Both the position numbers and the translations under genes were made by a program. Below the pieces are notes generated by a model. It did not search any database. It saw nothing but the letters and a program-made list of their open reading frames with translations, and was not told the origin of the DNA. Of a stretch of DNA of 64,000 nt, positions 39,241 through 50,763 are shown in pieces. How positions within the stretch are numbered: the first letter of the stretch is position 1; the number at the start of each line of letters is the position of its first letter. The DNA is from Baylisascaris procyonis (lineage: Eukaryota; Nematoda; Chromadorea; Rhabditida; Ascarididae), in the NCBI GenBank assembly GCA_037389465.1, contig JAZARR010000247.1, positions 868,001 to 932,000 of the forward strand, in the 5' to 3' direction.

Positions 39241-39959
39241 TCATAATAGTGCATGTTTAAACCAGATGAGCAAAAAGAATAGTGTTGGCAACAAATTTCT
39301 GAATGGATAATTCGACGATCGAAATGAAAAAATTGCCGAGTGAATTTTTTCAATATTTTCAGAAGTTGTACTGCTGTGCTATCATCTAGATTTCTTGTCC
39401 ACTTGCGGTGAGGTCCAATTGTTGTTCATATGAAGGCCCATCGGTTCGTAGCTTCGTTGCTATAGCCCTCATGAAGCATTTCAAGGGAATGTGCAGCGGG
39501 TTTCCCAAATAGTTTTACTGCTATTTCAGTCTCAATATTGCAATTCATGAGGCCTCTTTATCCTTTTGGCTCGTGTATTTCTTATGGCAACGAATGGCTA
39601 CCTATTATATCTTTTTGCAAAAACTTCAGCATTACTTCCCATGCTCTTCTAGGCATCTCTAGCTTTTATTCTTCTTTTGTCCATCGTCCTACCATTTCTC
39701 TATCTTCTTGAGCAAATTACTTCTTATTGTAGTAAGTCATCAAGATCTAGGCTGAGTTGCAAGAGATGCTTGATATCATTTCCAGATGAACACTTCCAAA
39801 AAGGGGCATTAGGCATATCGAGTAGTGAGAGAGCGCTCTAAAAAATTTAATTGCTTTAAAGGCGATGGAGGATGAATTTAAATGAGGTAAATTGAAAAGT
39901 CCAATAAGTTCAGTCTGCTTTCCTTCGTCAGGCATATATTTGCTTCTAGTAAAGAGCAT
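39222..39959 (-). pseudogene. Decayed coding sequence, minus strand, unrecognised
   Basis: Reading right to left, protein-like segments follow one another with frame changes and stops. They are 39959-39747 (70 codons, containing GLFNLPHLNSSSIAFKAIKF), 39716-39669 (FAQEDREMVGRWTKEE), 39656-39582 after one in-frame TAA (MPRRAWEVMLKFLQKDI), and 39601-39548 in another frame (VAIRCHKKYTSQKDKEA). Then 39548-39222 runs in a third frame, 108 codons interrupted by a single TGA at 39428-39426 (KLFGKPAAHSLEMLHEGYSN before it, GPHRKWTRNLDDSTAVQLL after it). This pattern fits a pseudogene with a few frameshifts better than chance. GRWTKEE faintly recalls Myb/SANT-type starts, but that is not enough to name it. 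Confidence 0.5.
39738..39930 (-). repeat. Right arm of the roughly 190-bp inverted repeat
   Basis: This is the partner of 39050-39240, about 500 bases away. The inner ends share GATCTAGGCTGAGTT and the outer ends share GACTTTTCAATTTA (in opposite orientation). No target-site duplication was evident at the outer ends. Confidence 0.8.
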
Positions 39960-40100
39960 ATGTTCACCGTTATTACTTCACTACTCCAGCATCATCGTCC
40001 TCTCCGCCTCTTCGATTACCTTTCTGCTGGTTCAAGCCTTACCTTTATGCGTTTCCTTCCTTAGTTGTTTTAACTGTGTTTTCTCAAAATCTGATTTTTA

Positions 40101-40629
40101 CTGACTAGCAAGCACATCCTGTGTATATCAAGAGTACAGCTGTTAGATGAGTTGGATAGGACTGCTGAGGAATATCGTAACAATGAAAATATCGTCTTTG
40201 GTGGTCTTTTTTGATGCCCTCTGGTAAAGTCTTTGATAGAAATAGAAGTTTTTTTTTTGTAAATTGGGCATTTATGAATGTAAATTAGCGTCGACATTAT
40301 TTGAAGAAGAGAATTAAAGCCGAAATCAAGCTATGAGTCAGTTTTTGAGGTTGTCAAAACTCTTGAAAAGTCCTTGTAGTTTTAATGTTCGATCCTCAAA
40401 AAACAACCGATCACATAAATGCCATTGTTCGCATGGCAATCGACATAGTGATCAAAGACAATAGTCAAGGTGCTATGTGGCAAAGGATTAGTGAAATGCA
40501 TGATGTACTTTATGGTATACAATAGAAAATCAACACAGGTTGAACACTATTCATATGGTTTATGTGTGGCATGATGCATACAACGAGAGCATCATTAAAG
40601 AATTTGAATATCAGCTCAATTCTTTATAA
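40101..40629 (+). pseudogene. Decayed coding sequence, plus strand, unrecognised
   Basis: Five short protein-like frames follow each other on the plus strand and change frame at each step: 40101-40214 (RVQLLDELDRTAEEYRNNEN), 40261-40317 (KLGIYECKLASTLFEEE), 40311-40379 (SSYESVFEVVKTLEKSL), 40385-40525 (46 codons from an ATG, MFDPQKTTDHINAIVRMAID onward) and 40516-40629 (MVYVWHDAYNESIIKEFEY). One break coincides with a poly(T) run. No splice signals explain the shifts. I read this as a single protein-coding sequence broken by indels. It lies just beyond the minus-strand pseudogene and points away from it. The family is not recognised. Confidence 0.5.
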
Positions 40630-41273
40630 GCGTGCTTATGTGCACATTTATAAGTTTTGTTGCTTTTCTTTGCATTTTTTAAATTCCTTTTTTTTGCGAT
40701 TCGTAGTTACATTTATGTACTCTATCAATGTCATTGTTTTACCGGTAATAATTTATAATAATACCTATTTTTTTGAAATAGCTTCTTAATTTATTACTTG
40801 TAATAATAATCCGTGTATTCTAAAACTGTATAGATTATGTTATTGTTATCATTAATTTCAGTGAAATATCGTTAATCAGCATTCACATTGAGCGTGGCTA
40901 ATATTGAATATATGAATCGTTGATGAAAAAATTGTGGAATCGTTTTGTTAATCGTTGGATTAAGTATTATATTCATCATTATTACTACGATCGTTATTGT
41001 TCGATTAGTGAAAACGTGTTTATTTATTTGCGTTGCAAAAAAGATTCAATGAGAGCTTTCAGTAACTTTTTTTTTGTTTGGAGAGAAAAAATGCATTTAA
41101 GATTATTTTTAAAGTCAGTTCAAGAAATTCGCTTAAAATTATTTGAAAAATATTTAAATGCGTTTGTTCAATGGCGTTTGAGAAGGTATTTATGCGCTCC
41201 AAAAGTAGCAAAATAAAAAAAACTATATATTAGCTGATAAGTATTGTCAGAAAAGCCGATACGAGCATGCCAA

Positions 41274-41275
<2 letters not shown>

Positions 41276-41336
<61 letters not shown>
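41276..41336. repeat. (AT)n microsatellite, about 60 bp
   Basis: A pure AT array immediately upstream of the small ORF at 41386. Confidence 0.95.
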
Positions 41337-41339
<3 letters not shown>

Positions 41340-41385
41340 TTTCCCATGAAAATCTTCCGTTGTTGTATTATTTTCAGTGGGCATC

Positions 41386-41520
41386 ATGAATTCGACGTAT
41401 GGAAACGTAACAAGTTGCATAAATGAATGCGGTGTGCGAAATTGGCCAAGAAGAGACGGTGGCCTCGTCAGAAGTCCTGCTCCGTGCTCATTGATGCGAC
41501 TCGATGGTGCAACTCGGTAA
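41386..41520 (+). CDS. Small 44-codon ORF or first exon, just after a strong acceptor
   Basis: A TATTATTTTCAG acceptor ends at 41377 and an ATG follows eight bases later, as for a trans-spliced mRNA. The frame encodes MNSTYGNVTSCINECGVRNW and continues Arg-, Pro- and Ser-rich (PRRDGGLVRSPAPCSLMRLD) with even base usage, unlike flanking AT-rich DNA. It contains two N-glycosylation sequons (NST, NVT) and three cysteines. It ends CGG TAA GTC, so the same bases are either a stop codon or a near-perfect GTAAGT donor after 41516. If it is a donor, a weak acceptor before 41595 would extend the protein by about 54 hydrophobic residues to 41760. I do not recognise the product. Confidence 0.42.
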   Translation: MNSTYGNVTSCINECGVRNWPRRDGGLVRSPAPCSLMRLDGATR

Positions 41521-42410
41521 GTCTAAAACATTGTGCATGCTTTATTTCACATATATCTTTCTAACTATGCGCATATAGATTTTAATACAGCTAGGGGAAT
41601 ACGTTTAGGAAGTATAGTGTGGAATCACATCTCAAGAAATGCGCCTATTCGTTGCATTTATGTAGCTTTATTTTTGGCGTTCTTCAGGAGGCTAGAGCTA
41701 TGCATAGCTTCAACTTTTAAATTTCATTTCTCGATGCCATCTTCAACGATGTGTTTATAGCTATGGACTTCCATTCTACTTCTTTGATTCTAACCTCTTT
41801 CTTATACGCGTAGTCCCAACTTTCTCAGGTCTCACTAAGTTTTAAGTTTTCTCTATTATATATTTTCCGCTCCAACCCTATCATATTATCCATAATCATA
41901 TTCCTGGAATCGAAATAAACATCGAAAACAGATGTTTATAGTTCACAAGCGTTCCGCATCAATAAAACATTTATAAACGACCGTCAAAAGCGATGCTGTA
42001 TTCATATTTACAGCTGTATAATTAAACATCATTTCAACGAAATCTCTTCGATTATTTTTTCGATCTTTTCGCATTTTTCCCGTCGCCTAATTTTTCCACC
42101 TATTTTCATGAGAGTTTCATCGTTTTAATCCATTCTACTTCAATTTTTTTTCCCGCATCCTCTTATCATTCCATTAAATTCCATATTTCAATGCACTTCT
42201 TTTTACTCCATATTTGCATATTTCATAGTTTTTTATGAGATGTCGATTCCCTGATGGGATTAGCCATAATATTATTTAAATTGTGATAGTGTGCTGTTGT
42301 ATTGGAAAGGAAAGGTATCATTGAGGAATGCATATAGATCAAAATTATCGATAAACACTTTTTTTAACGTATAGGTATTTGCAGAAAAAAGTGATGAATT
42401 ACCTTTATAG

Positions 42411-43004
42411 CATTTTTGTTGGTCTCCGACAGACTTTTGTCGGAAGTGGACTGACTCCAACAAGTCCAACAAACTCTTTTTACAAAGGTCGCCTAATTCA
42501 CTATAGCCGAAAAATAATTCAAAATTTCTAGAGTAATTTTCGAAATAAAATTTCCCTAACAACATAGAAAACATTGTAGGAAAATATTTTTTTCAGTCAT
42601 GATGTTTAAGTTATTTCCGTCTTAAAAATACTTCAAATGTTTAGGACAATAGTTAAATCAACATTATCTCAGATACGTTTTATTTGGAATACCTCTCACC
42701 TCTAGTGGTGAATTACTTGTATAGCACTTGTATAAGAAACGTATCTGGGATAATGTTGATTTAAGTATTGTTCTAAACATTTGAAGTATTTCTAAGAGGG
42801 AAATAAATTAAACATCATGTTTGAAAAAATATTTTCCTGCAATTTTTTTATGTTGTTAGGGAAATTTTATTTCGAAAATTACTCTAGAAATTTCGATTAT
42901 TTTTAGGCTATAGTGAATTAGGTGGCCTTTGTAAAAAGAGTTTGTTGGACTTGTTGGACTCCACTTCCGACAAAAGCTTGTCGGAGTTCAACAAAAATTT
43001 GTTG
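42411..43004. repeat. Foldback (long inverted-repeat) element, about 590 bp
   Basis: The two halves are near-complementary over about 280 bases each, with the centre near 42706 and a loop of about 30 bases. The left half carries GTCCAACAAACTCTTTTTAC and the right half carries its reverse complement at 42929-42950; matches continue inward through TCTAGAGTAATTTTCGAAAT and outward through TTTTGTCGGAAGTGGA. It has no coding capacity, and the ORF at 42272-42574 (minus) only reads along one arm. The structure fits a MITE or foldback transposon, and a transcript through it would form a long hairpin RNA. A clear target-site duplication was not seen. Confidence 0.88.
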
Positions 43005-44604
43005 GAGTCAGGTTTTATGATTAAATATAGTGCAACATTTTTAGCATTTGTATGCTATTAGGTAGAATATATTCGCAAAATTATGTAATCGCATTCAATG
43101 ATCTTTCGCTTTCACTTTCAATAATATAGCTTAAATCTTCTTATTTCCTTGTATTTCAATTTAGTAGAATCGAGATTTCTTGAAGTGGTTACATAATTTA
43201 AGCTTATTTATTATAATATATTTCTATGGAAAAATTTTTTCCATCAGTAAAATCTATCTAATCGGTTCATATAAGAAATTTTTAGAATATATATTATGGA
43301 ATTTTTTGGTTTTTCTTGCATGATGCTGAAGCCATATATAATTTATTGCTGTGGTGCATTATAGGTGTTTACCTCTTGGCAAAAATTCGACCAAAGATTT
43401 TAGGATAAAGTTAGCAAATAGCTGGAAAATTTTTAAAGAAATATGTCGATGATGATCTAGACGAGTGTAGGTAAAATGGATAGTTTAGGCGATCCCCATC
43501 GAATGATATAAATATCTATAGCTTCAGCATTTCTCAAACCTATTCTTATGATCGTATTTGATATGATCTAATATATATCCTTTTCTTGATTAATCTCATG
43601 CGAATAGAGCAACTTTGTACTATGAGGAATGAAGGGTATAGAAACTGACGAAGGAATCAGCGTGAAATTTCCGGAAAAATGAGGCGATCATTGAAAATTC
43701 TGTGAGAAATTGACGCGTACGCATATTCTGCAAAACGTAGATTTCTGTATTGTTTGCAAACTGCGAAAAGTGTGCTTAACGCTCTCTTTGTACGCAATGA
43801 AAGAGTGCGGCAATCAAGGTAAACATAGCAAAAGCGACACTGAGTGACCTATGCTTGCATTTCCAAACAATACCTTTTCCTCCATCAGTAAACCATCGTT
43901 TCTCCTCTATCTATTTAGCTTCTAGAGTGTTTGTGAAATTATATGGCTAAATTGTGAAAGTGAAGGCTAAATGGCTTAAATTATTGGTACATTAAACTAA
44001 GAAATCCTCTTATATCTTCATATCCTTTCATCTTAATTCTTTCATAATTAAATTCAAATTGAGGTGGTTTCCACGAAATGTGTTGATGATCACCTTTATT
44101 TGCTTAATGATATTGGACGTGTATTCAGCAATAATCAACTAATTTTCCATATTTCGTAGACATCGTTTAGATTCGTACTCTGTTAAATTTTAAGCCGTAT
44201 TGATATCGACGACATGCAAAAAAGCGTGGATCTTTTCACATTTTTTTTTCGAGAACGTTGAGAAATCAACTTCTGTTGATATGATGAGAGATTATTAAGG
44301 TACTTTGGATTGGGAATTAAAAAATTTGACGTTAATTTAGAAATTGACTACGCTCTTATATTTCAGGAAGTAATTTAGATTGACTAAACTCGTACATTTC
44401 AAAAAGTTTGCAAGTGCATTTTGCGGCTATAACACTGATGATGAGAGTAGATTTCAATTGCGCGTTGACATTTAGCAATAAAAAGTTGCTTAAGCGCAAT
44501 GCGCTTACATAAACGAAACTTTTTTCGCATTCAAGTTGTTCCGCTAGAGAAGCACCATTTTTTTCCCATCCGTAACTGATCATGTTAGCCATATCTATCT
44601 AATC

Positions 44605-44678
44605 TACTCTCTCCCTCTCTCTCTCCCTCTCCTTCTCTCCCTCTCTCTCCTTCTCTCTCTCCCCCTCTCTCTCCTCCA
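44605..44678. repeat. (CT)n-rich pyrimidine tract
   Basis: An interrupted CT/CCT array of about 75 bases. On the minus strand it is a purine tract directly upstream of a 78-codon frame (44592-44356) that I do not consider proven. Confidence 0.9.
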
Positions 44679-45555
44679 TGTTCCGTTCCTTCGTTCATCC
44701 ATTGGTTTTTGTCGGTTATTATGCTTCTTAAAAAGAATAATTTTTGCATACTGTGCATCTCATTTAAACAATAGCGAGCTTACTCTCTGAACAATAGTCA
44801 AAAAGAAAACAACGCAATATATTTCAATACCATTCAATAACTGTCCGAATTCTGAGCGGAAACATCGAGATTATCGTTAATACACTACACATATTATTTC
44901 TTTCGGTTATCGATTGATAGGAAAGACTGATCAGGGTGGTTGATCGAATAAATCGATAAAAGATGAAAACAGATCAGTACAATAGGTGATGAGTCATAGT
45001 TAGTTAACAATGCGCTTCTATTGCTTGAAGATTGTGATGAGTGACGCGGATCTCGCTTGTTGCCTATGTTCGTCTTTCGAAAAATTATTTCGATATTTAT
45101 AATCAACGCATTTAGAAATTAAGCATAGTCATTTTTGATTCAGTTTTCTCTCTCAAATATTTGAATTAAGTTTTCTTAAAAATTTCATTTTTCTAAATTG
45201 ACACTTGAATGAATGGTACTTAAATGGTACTTAAATGGTATTTAAACGAGTAGGTATAGTTTAAGTTAATACAAATTGATTTTAATTGTTGCTTATTGAG
45301 TGCATCCATTCATCTCAGTACATTCGCTTATTTCATAGTTTAGATTTTCTTATTTGAAGAATATGGGCAATAATTGCTAGAGAACATTTAAATCGAATTG
45401 ATGTTTAAAAAAATTCTCTCCTATGAGAAATGATGCTGAAATAGCCGATAAGAATTATGTCAAAGGTTATCATTTAGTCCTTCTTCAAGAAAAATATATT
45501 TGCACAGTTATTATTGATAGCACAGATGACAGCCAATGGCCATATTGTGTTCTTA

Positions 45556-45700
45556 GAGTCACTCATTCAGTTGCCTTTGGGATCGACCACTTAGCCTTCT
45601 CTGGAGTCGTCCATTCGGTCTCTTTTGAGTTACTCAGTCGATCCACTTTGGAGTCGTCCACCCGGTCTCCCTTGGACTCACTCACTCATTCTCCACTCAT
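45556..45700. repeat. Minisatellite, 24 bp unit, about 6 copies
   Basis: Units resembling GAGTCGTCCATTCGGTCTCT plus TTTG repeat with a regular 24-base period and several substitutions. Because 24 is divisible by three, the + strand stays open, which explains the 100-codon frame here. Confidence 0.75.
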
Positions 45701-46766
45701 TTTGTTAACTCCGTTTCTTCCATAGAGAGGAAGTAGAAATATTTGAAACGAAAAAAAATTTTTCTTCAAGAAATTAATTCGTTAATCGCATTCAGTAGTA
45801 CCCTAATTTTATTTCTTTCATTTTCACTTCTTTCATTTGCTTTACGTAGCTTAGTTCCTTAAAACGGCCAACTTTCGATCACTCATTAACGAAGAGTATT
45901 TCAAATTTTTGCTTTGTCATAAATTTCAACTGCAAAAGGACGATCAGATATGCCTTTGATAGGTGCGATAAAGATTTGAATAAATGATGAAAATTCAAAG
46001 AATTCATGCAACGCATTTGGGAAATTTCTAAAAAAAACCACCACCATAGTGATTATAAGTTGTTGTTTTTTTTTACTTAGCATAACACACTAAGAACGTT
46101 TATATTTTGCGAATATTATATTATTGCATCTGTATTTCTCTAGGATCTGTGAAAATGCTCATAAATATCTTTTTATGGGCAGATATTTGGTCCTTCTGAT
46201 AGATGGGCATTAGAGAAAGAGCGGCTGTCAATAAGAAATGACAAGAGGCGTTAAACGTTATCGAATTCATCTATAGCGTTAATTAACTTTGCATATGCTT
46301 CACTATTTATAGAATGCTCAATAGATCGTAGATCATATTTACATACCTTCGATTGAGTAACAAATACTAATAATCAACTCTCGGAATCATTTTAAAGTTT
46401 CCCTTTATCGTCTTCTAAAATTGTATATTTTAAGGTTCAACAAAGAATTCTTCCTTATGCAAACTTCAAGTGAAAGCTTTTTTATCGCTCAATAAAGGAA
46501 GAATCAAAAGGGGAGGAGGGGAGGAGAAGGAGGAGGGATAATTTTCGCAAAGGGGATTTTTGAAGTTAGTTGAATATTCTGAATTTAAAGGTTTTTCGTT
46601 GAAGTGATAGGGTATCGCTTTCTTCAGCGATCGATGCTAATGGACGTTGTATAGAAAACATTCGATAGCGCAGAGACAGCGAATGCTACTCATGCACTTA
46701 TTTCAATCTGACCACGTCATTATGGCTACAGATTGATGTGTAAAAATGCTCTATGCAGCGATACTT

Positions 46767-46832
46767 AGTTTTTTTGAATTAGTGATAAAGCTTATATTCA
46801 CCGAATATACGCTTTATCATTGATAAAAAACT
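46767..46832. repeat. Imperfect palindrome, about 30-bp arms
   Basis: The left arm AGTTTTTTTGAATTAGTGAT plus AAAGCTTATATTC pairs with GAATATACGCTTTATCATTG plus ATAAAAAACT across a three-base loop. A third copy of the TATGCGCTTTATCA core follows at about 46850. It is probably a small foldback relic. Confidence 0.75.
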
Positions 46833-47274
46833 ACTTATTATTAGGCAAATATGCGCTTTATCAATTAATGGTTATAGTGAAAGTCAATAATCACTTTATA
46901 AAATGTTTTTATTGAAAGGAACTAGTGATGTGTTGGTGAATCGAATATATTTTGCCTTAGCTAGGATGGGGTTCAGGGCAGTTTGCCGGCTGTCAATGCT
47001 AATAGCTTTCGATTTAAGCGCAAATGAGCTTCGTTGTTGATGATGAGCGTCGGTGAGTGGTCGCTATCGCTTAAGGAATGCTTGTCGTCAAATTGTAAAG
47101 TTGTTGCTCGATGTTCGATTAATTCACTAATCATCGCCTTCTCGTATGGCCAATTTTTATCGACTATTTAATGTAGAAAATTTGATTGTTTGCCCAATGG
47201 TAGTGGGATAGCATCGATTTGCCGTATCGCCTTCTCAAACATAGATTTTTGTCTCTAAAAGCTTTTCACCATTG

Positions 47275-47309
47275 TTCTTGTTGCAATTCGTTTACGAATG
47301 CAACAAGAA
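47275..47309. repeat. Short hairpin, about 15-bp stem
   Basis: TTCTTGTTGCAATTCG and CGAATGCAACAAGAA are complementary apart from one bulged A, with a four-base loop. There is no T-run after it and no reason to call it a terminator. Confidence 0.7.
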
Positions 47310-49287
47310 TTACAATAAAACTTACTGCAATTCTGCATTGCAATAAAATTTAATTGCAGCAAAACTTGCTAACTATTCTCTCATAACTTCCACTTAATTC
47401 CTAATATTTAGATATGCAAAAAATATGATGAGTGCTTTTTGCACATCGGTCAAAATGTTTTCAAAAGTCCGCTTACCTTATTCGTTTACCTTACTTTACT
47501 CCTCGTAAGCCAAATAGCTCTCCATGACGATTTACGCCATCCTTCATTCTCACCTATGCATTTTCGGTATAATTTAAGCCTTTTTTTGAGTGGTCACTAT
47601 TTCATCTAACGTTGGAGTCTCGAAGTCTATACAAAGTTTAGAAAATATTCATTGTATATTTTTAGATATTTCTTAAAGATTAAAATTTTTTGCTTTTTTT
47701 GGAAATTTCGATTTCATTACTTTTCATAAAATTTATATTCTAATTTCTTTTTTCGTCCTTCTGAAGTAAATAAAAGATCGCCTAGGTAAATTTTCAAATG
47801 CTTTATTAATCTTTTCTTTTAATGTCTTTTCTTTTCGATATTTTCTACCGATATTTTCGCTCACTTTTTTGTATAATCTATGAAATTGAAATATTTTGAA
47901 AGCTAAAATTCTTTTTTTTTTGTAATTCAATTAATGATTGTAATGGAGTTTTTCTGCGGTGATAGCCATATTATTGTATTATAAAAATATTATTATATTA
48001 TTTTGAGAAAAAAAGCTTAAAAAGTTTTAGAGCATTTAAATCTCTTATACCTTCATCGGTTGCAATTATGCCTTTTCCGACTGGGAGATGCGAAACCAAT
48101 AGGTATAAAACATTTTCGGTAGGAAAATGGAAGAGAGAATTGCAAAGGGCTAATTTCTTTCATCTTCTTGTAAATACATCACATCACCTAGAAAGGTGCC
48201 TTTAGTTAGCTATATTTCATGTGTTTAAGTTATTAGTGTTAGCGATGAATTGCCTGCAGTAAACAAAAAATTTCAACGATGTGAATTTAAAGGGGTAATG
48301 AAAATAATTCATTTAGCAAATTTGTTGATTGCAAATAACTAAGAAAATGGAATTTTACTGCTAAAAAAAAATTCCACTATTATAATGCTCGCAAAAAAAG
48401 TTTATTTTTAGGTTGCTTCTGAGGAATAATGAAATAATAGGTTCGCCATATTGGCATAGTGCCGCAGAAATTGTTTAGTAAATGCAATGGCTATTTATTC
48501 AATGAAAATCATACAGCGAAAGAAAAATTTCTTACCATTTTTATAGGTATTATTGTTGAAATGTATCTATGCCATATATTAATGCTATATTTCCGAATTG
48601 TTTGTTCATTAGTTGAGGTAAAAAGGTGTGTTAGGTTTCTCGGTTGCCATGCCTCCCAATCAACAATAATCTATAGTGTTCGTCTATTTGCGAGTTCATA
48701 ATTTATCGCTCGCAAAAGTAAATTTTATGTTTCAGAGAATGAGTAGTTTTTCAATTTTTATTGCATCAATACTCTCATATAAGCATTGTAGCTCTTTTAG
48801 TAAGAATTAATGTTCAAGCATGAACAATGTTAGATATGTAAATTTTAATGTTGTTTATTCTGTTATAGAATTTGAAATTTTTTAAACTTATTTATGCAAA
48901 TCTTTTAGTGTTTTTAAAAAAAAATTTTCCCCCTATTTTGAAGCAATATTTAAGAATATTATATATATTTGTAAACGAAAGCGAATATTTTATAGGAATA
49001 GCTTTGTGTTACTTAGCATTATGGGTCATTTTCGTTTTTCTAAATGTCATTATCTATTTTCAATGAATAAGTTTCTTTTATTCCAACGGTACATTCACTT
49101 TGCTCTGTTCAATGCCCATTTCGTATCCCCTAATATGATCATGCAAGCAGTTCTCTTTTTTATTATCAACTAATCAATAGCATCCATATGCATCGAATAC
49201 ATCTAAAATTTACTTACATATTCCTGGAATAGTTCTATGTCAATTGACTTGTGATAGGACCTTGCATTCTTTTATTTGCAAGGCCAG

Positions 49288-49340
49288 ATGGGGACGAGGG
49301 AGGAAGGGGGAGAGAGAGGGGGAGAGAGAGGGAAGAAGGA
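49288..49340. repeat. (GA)n/(GGA)n purine tract
   Basis: An interrupted purine-only array in an intergenic stretch. Confidence 0.85.
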
Positions 49341-49944
49341 TGTGGAAAAATTAGACCTAAATAGACGAGAAGGTAAAACTTTCTCATCATCCTCTCGAAA
49401 AAAAACCCTCATAAGGTAATATTTTACCGTCAGTCATCAATTAGTATCGTTAATACTGTTAAGATAGGAAATATTTCTGTATGTATGTTTACCTTCTCAA
49501 TTGAATCACTCATAACATTTGTGTAAGCTTATCTTATTCTGTGCTCATCACATACTACTAACGTTGCCACATCATACATTAACGTTAGCAACGTCGAAAT
49601 AACATTTTTTTAGATGACGTCATAGAATATATTTTTTTAATGCTCTTCATTACATTGCGTTTTATTGCTTTGAAATCTGATCGACTGATACTTGTCAAGA
49701 TATTTGTTTTCAATAGATTTGTGATCGCTAAATTTTTGCGACATTGGCACTTTGTTTTTGCACTTTTTTTTGAGTGGACGGTTTATTTTAAGCCATCAAA
49801 AAGTCAGTAGAACTGATGGCTTATTCAGTTATTTCATGGAGTATTTTGCAAATACTTTAGACCGTAACTCTTATTTGAGGTTCATTTTGCCTTACCATAT
49901 CTATAGTCTATGAATGAGGCAACGCGAACAGCCATGCGAAGATA

Positions 49945-49947
<3 letters not shown>

Positions 49948-50012
<65 letters not shown>
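49948..50012. repeat. (AT)n microsatellite, about 65 bp
   Basis: A pure AT array. The minus-strand ORF through it is an Ile-Tyr artefact. Confidence 0.95.
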
Positions 50013-50017
<5 letters not shown>

Positions 50018-50491
50018 GATTGCATTCGGTGGGAATTTTTTCTGGAACAGCAATGTCGCCGTAAATAATGAAATTCCCTGAAGAAAATAATGAAATGATC
50101 CGGTTTCATAGGATATTCTTCTTCTCTTTCCTTAGTCGTCGCTTCCACTCTTATTATATATTTCTTTTAAGCACTTTGAAATGTAGTTTTGCATAAATTT
50201 GTCTAATTAATCTCTATGGATGCAAATTGCATTCTGAAAATATTTTTAGTGCAATTCAAATTTCATATGTTTTTTTTTTCATTGAGAAGTCGAATAAACT
50301 TGAAATACAATTGATGCTTTAACGAATTGAATCGAACCCATGAGAGTTGCTGTCAATCAAAAATATTTCTTGAGGAACCTTTGATTTGATAATCCACCCA
50401 CCAAAATTATGCAAATGAATATTTTTTGAAGTCATATGAGGGGAATATTTGGATTGTTTATGTTATAACAAATCGAAAAAAAAAATTATAG

Positions 50492-50763
50492 CCCACATAG
50501 GCATCCGAGATGACGAAGCACAAATCTGTTCTGCCTTGTGTAAATCCTCGGTAATAAGAGGGTGGATATCTGTATCTGATCAATATTTATTTCATATTGA
50601 AACCTGTCTTAGTAACATGGTTAGCTGTAAATTTAGTGCAATTTTGGTCATCACTTCAACAGCAACTTCAGTAGTAATTTATGTTAGTGATTCTCAAGTT
50701 CACGAATATTTCATGCAATGCTCAAGAAGATTGATTCGAGCGCTTACAGTTTTCTTCCTTTAG
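50492..50763 (+). CDS. Weak candidate exon, unrecognised
   Basis: After a TTATAG acceptor a frame stays open for about 90 codons to a TAG. Composition is even, with HIGIRDDEAQICSALCKSS and a hydrophobic stretch FSAILVITSTATSVVIYVS that could span a membrane. A possible GTAATA donor falls early within it. No ATG begins it, no family is recognised and no partner exons were found, so chance is not excluded. Confidence 0.2.

Noticed and set aside
40920..41216. 98-codon basic ORF
   Set aside because: Possible, but the Lys/Arg/Tyr/Phe/Trp-heavy composition, absent start context and lack of any motif give no real support.
42272..42574. 100-codon minus-strand ORF
   Set aside because: It reads along one arm of the foldback element and is not conserved in the other arm.
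44356..44592. 78-codon minus-strand ORF after a purine tract
   Set aside because: Mildly protein-like, but no splice signals, motif or partner exons; not strong enough to call.
45423..45725. 100-codon + strand ORF
   Set aside because: Most of it is the 24-bp minisatellite, which keeps frame because the period is divisible by three.
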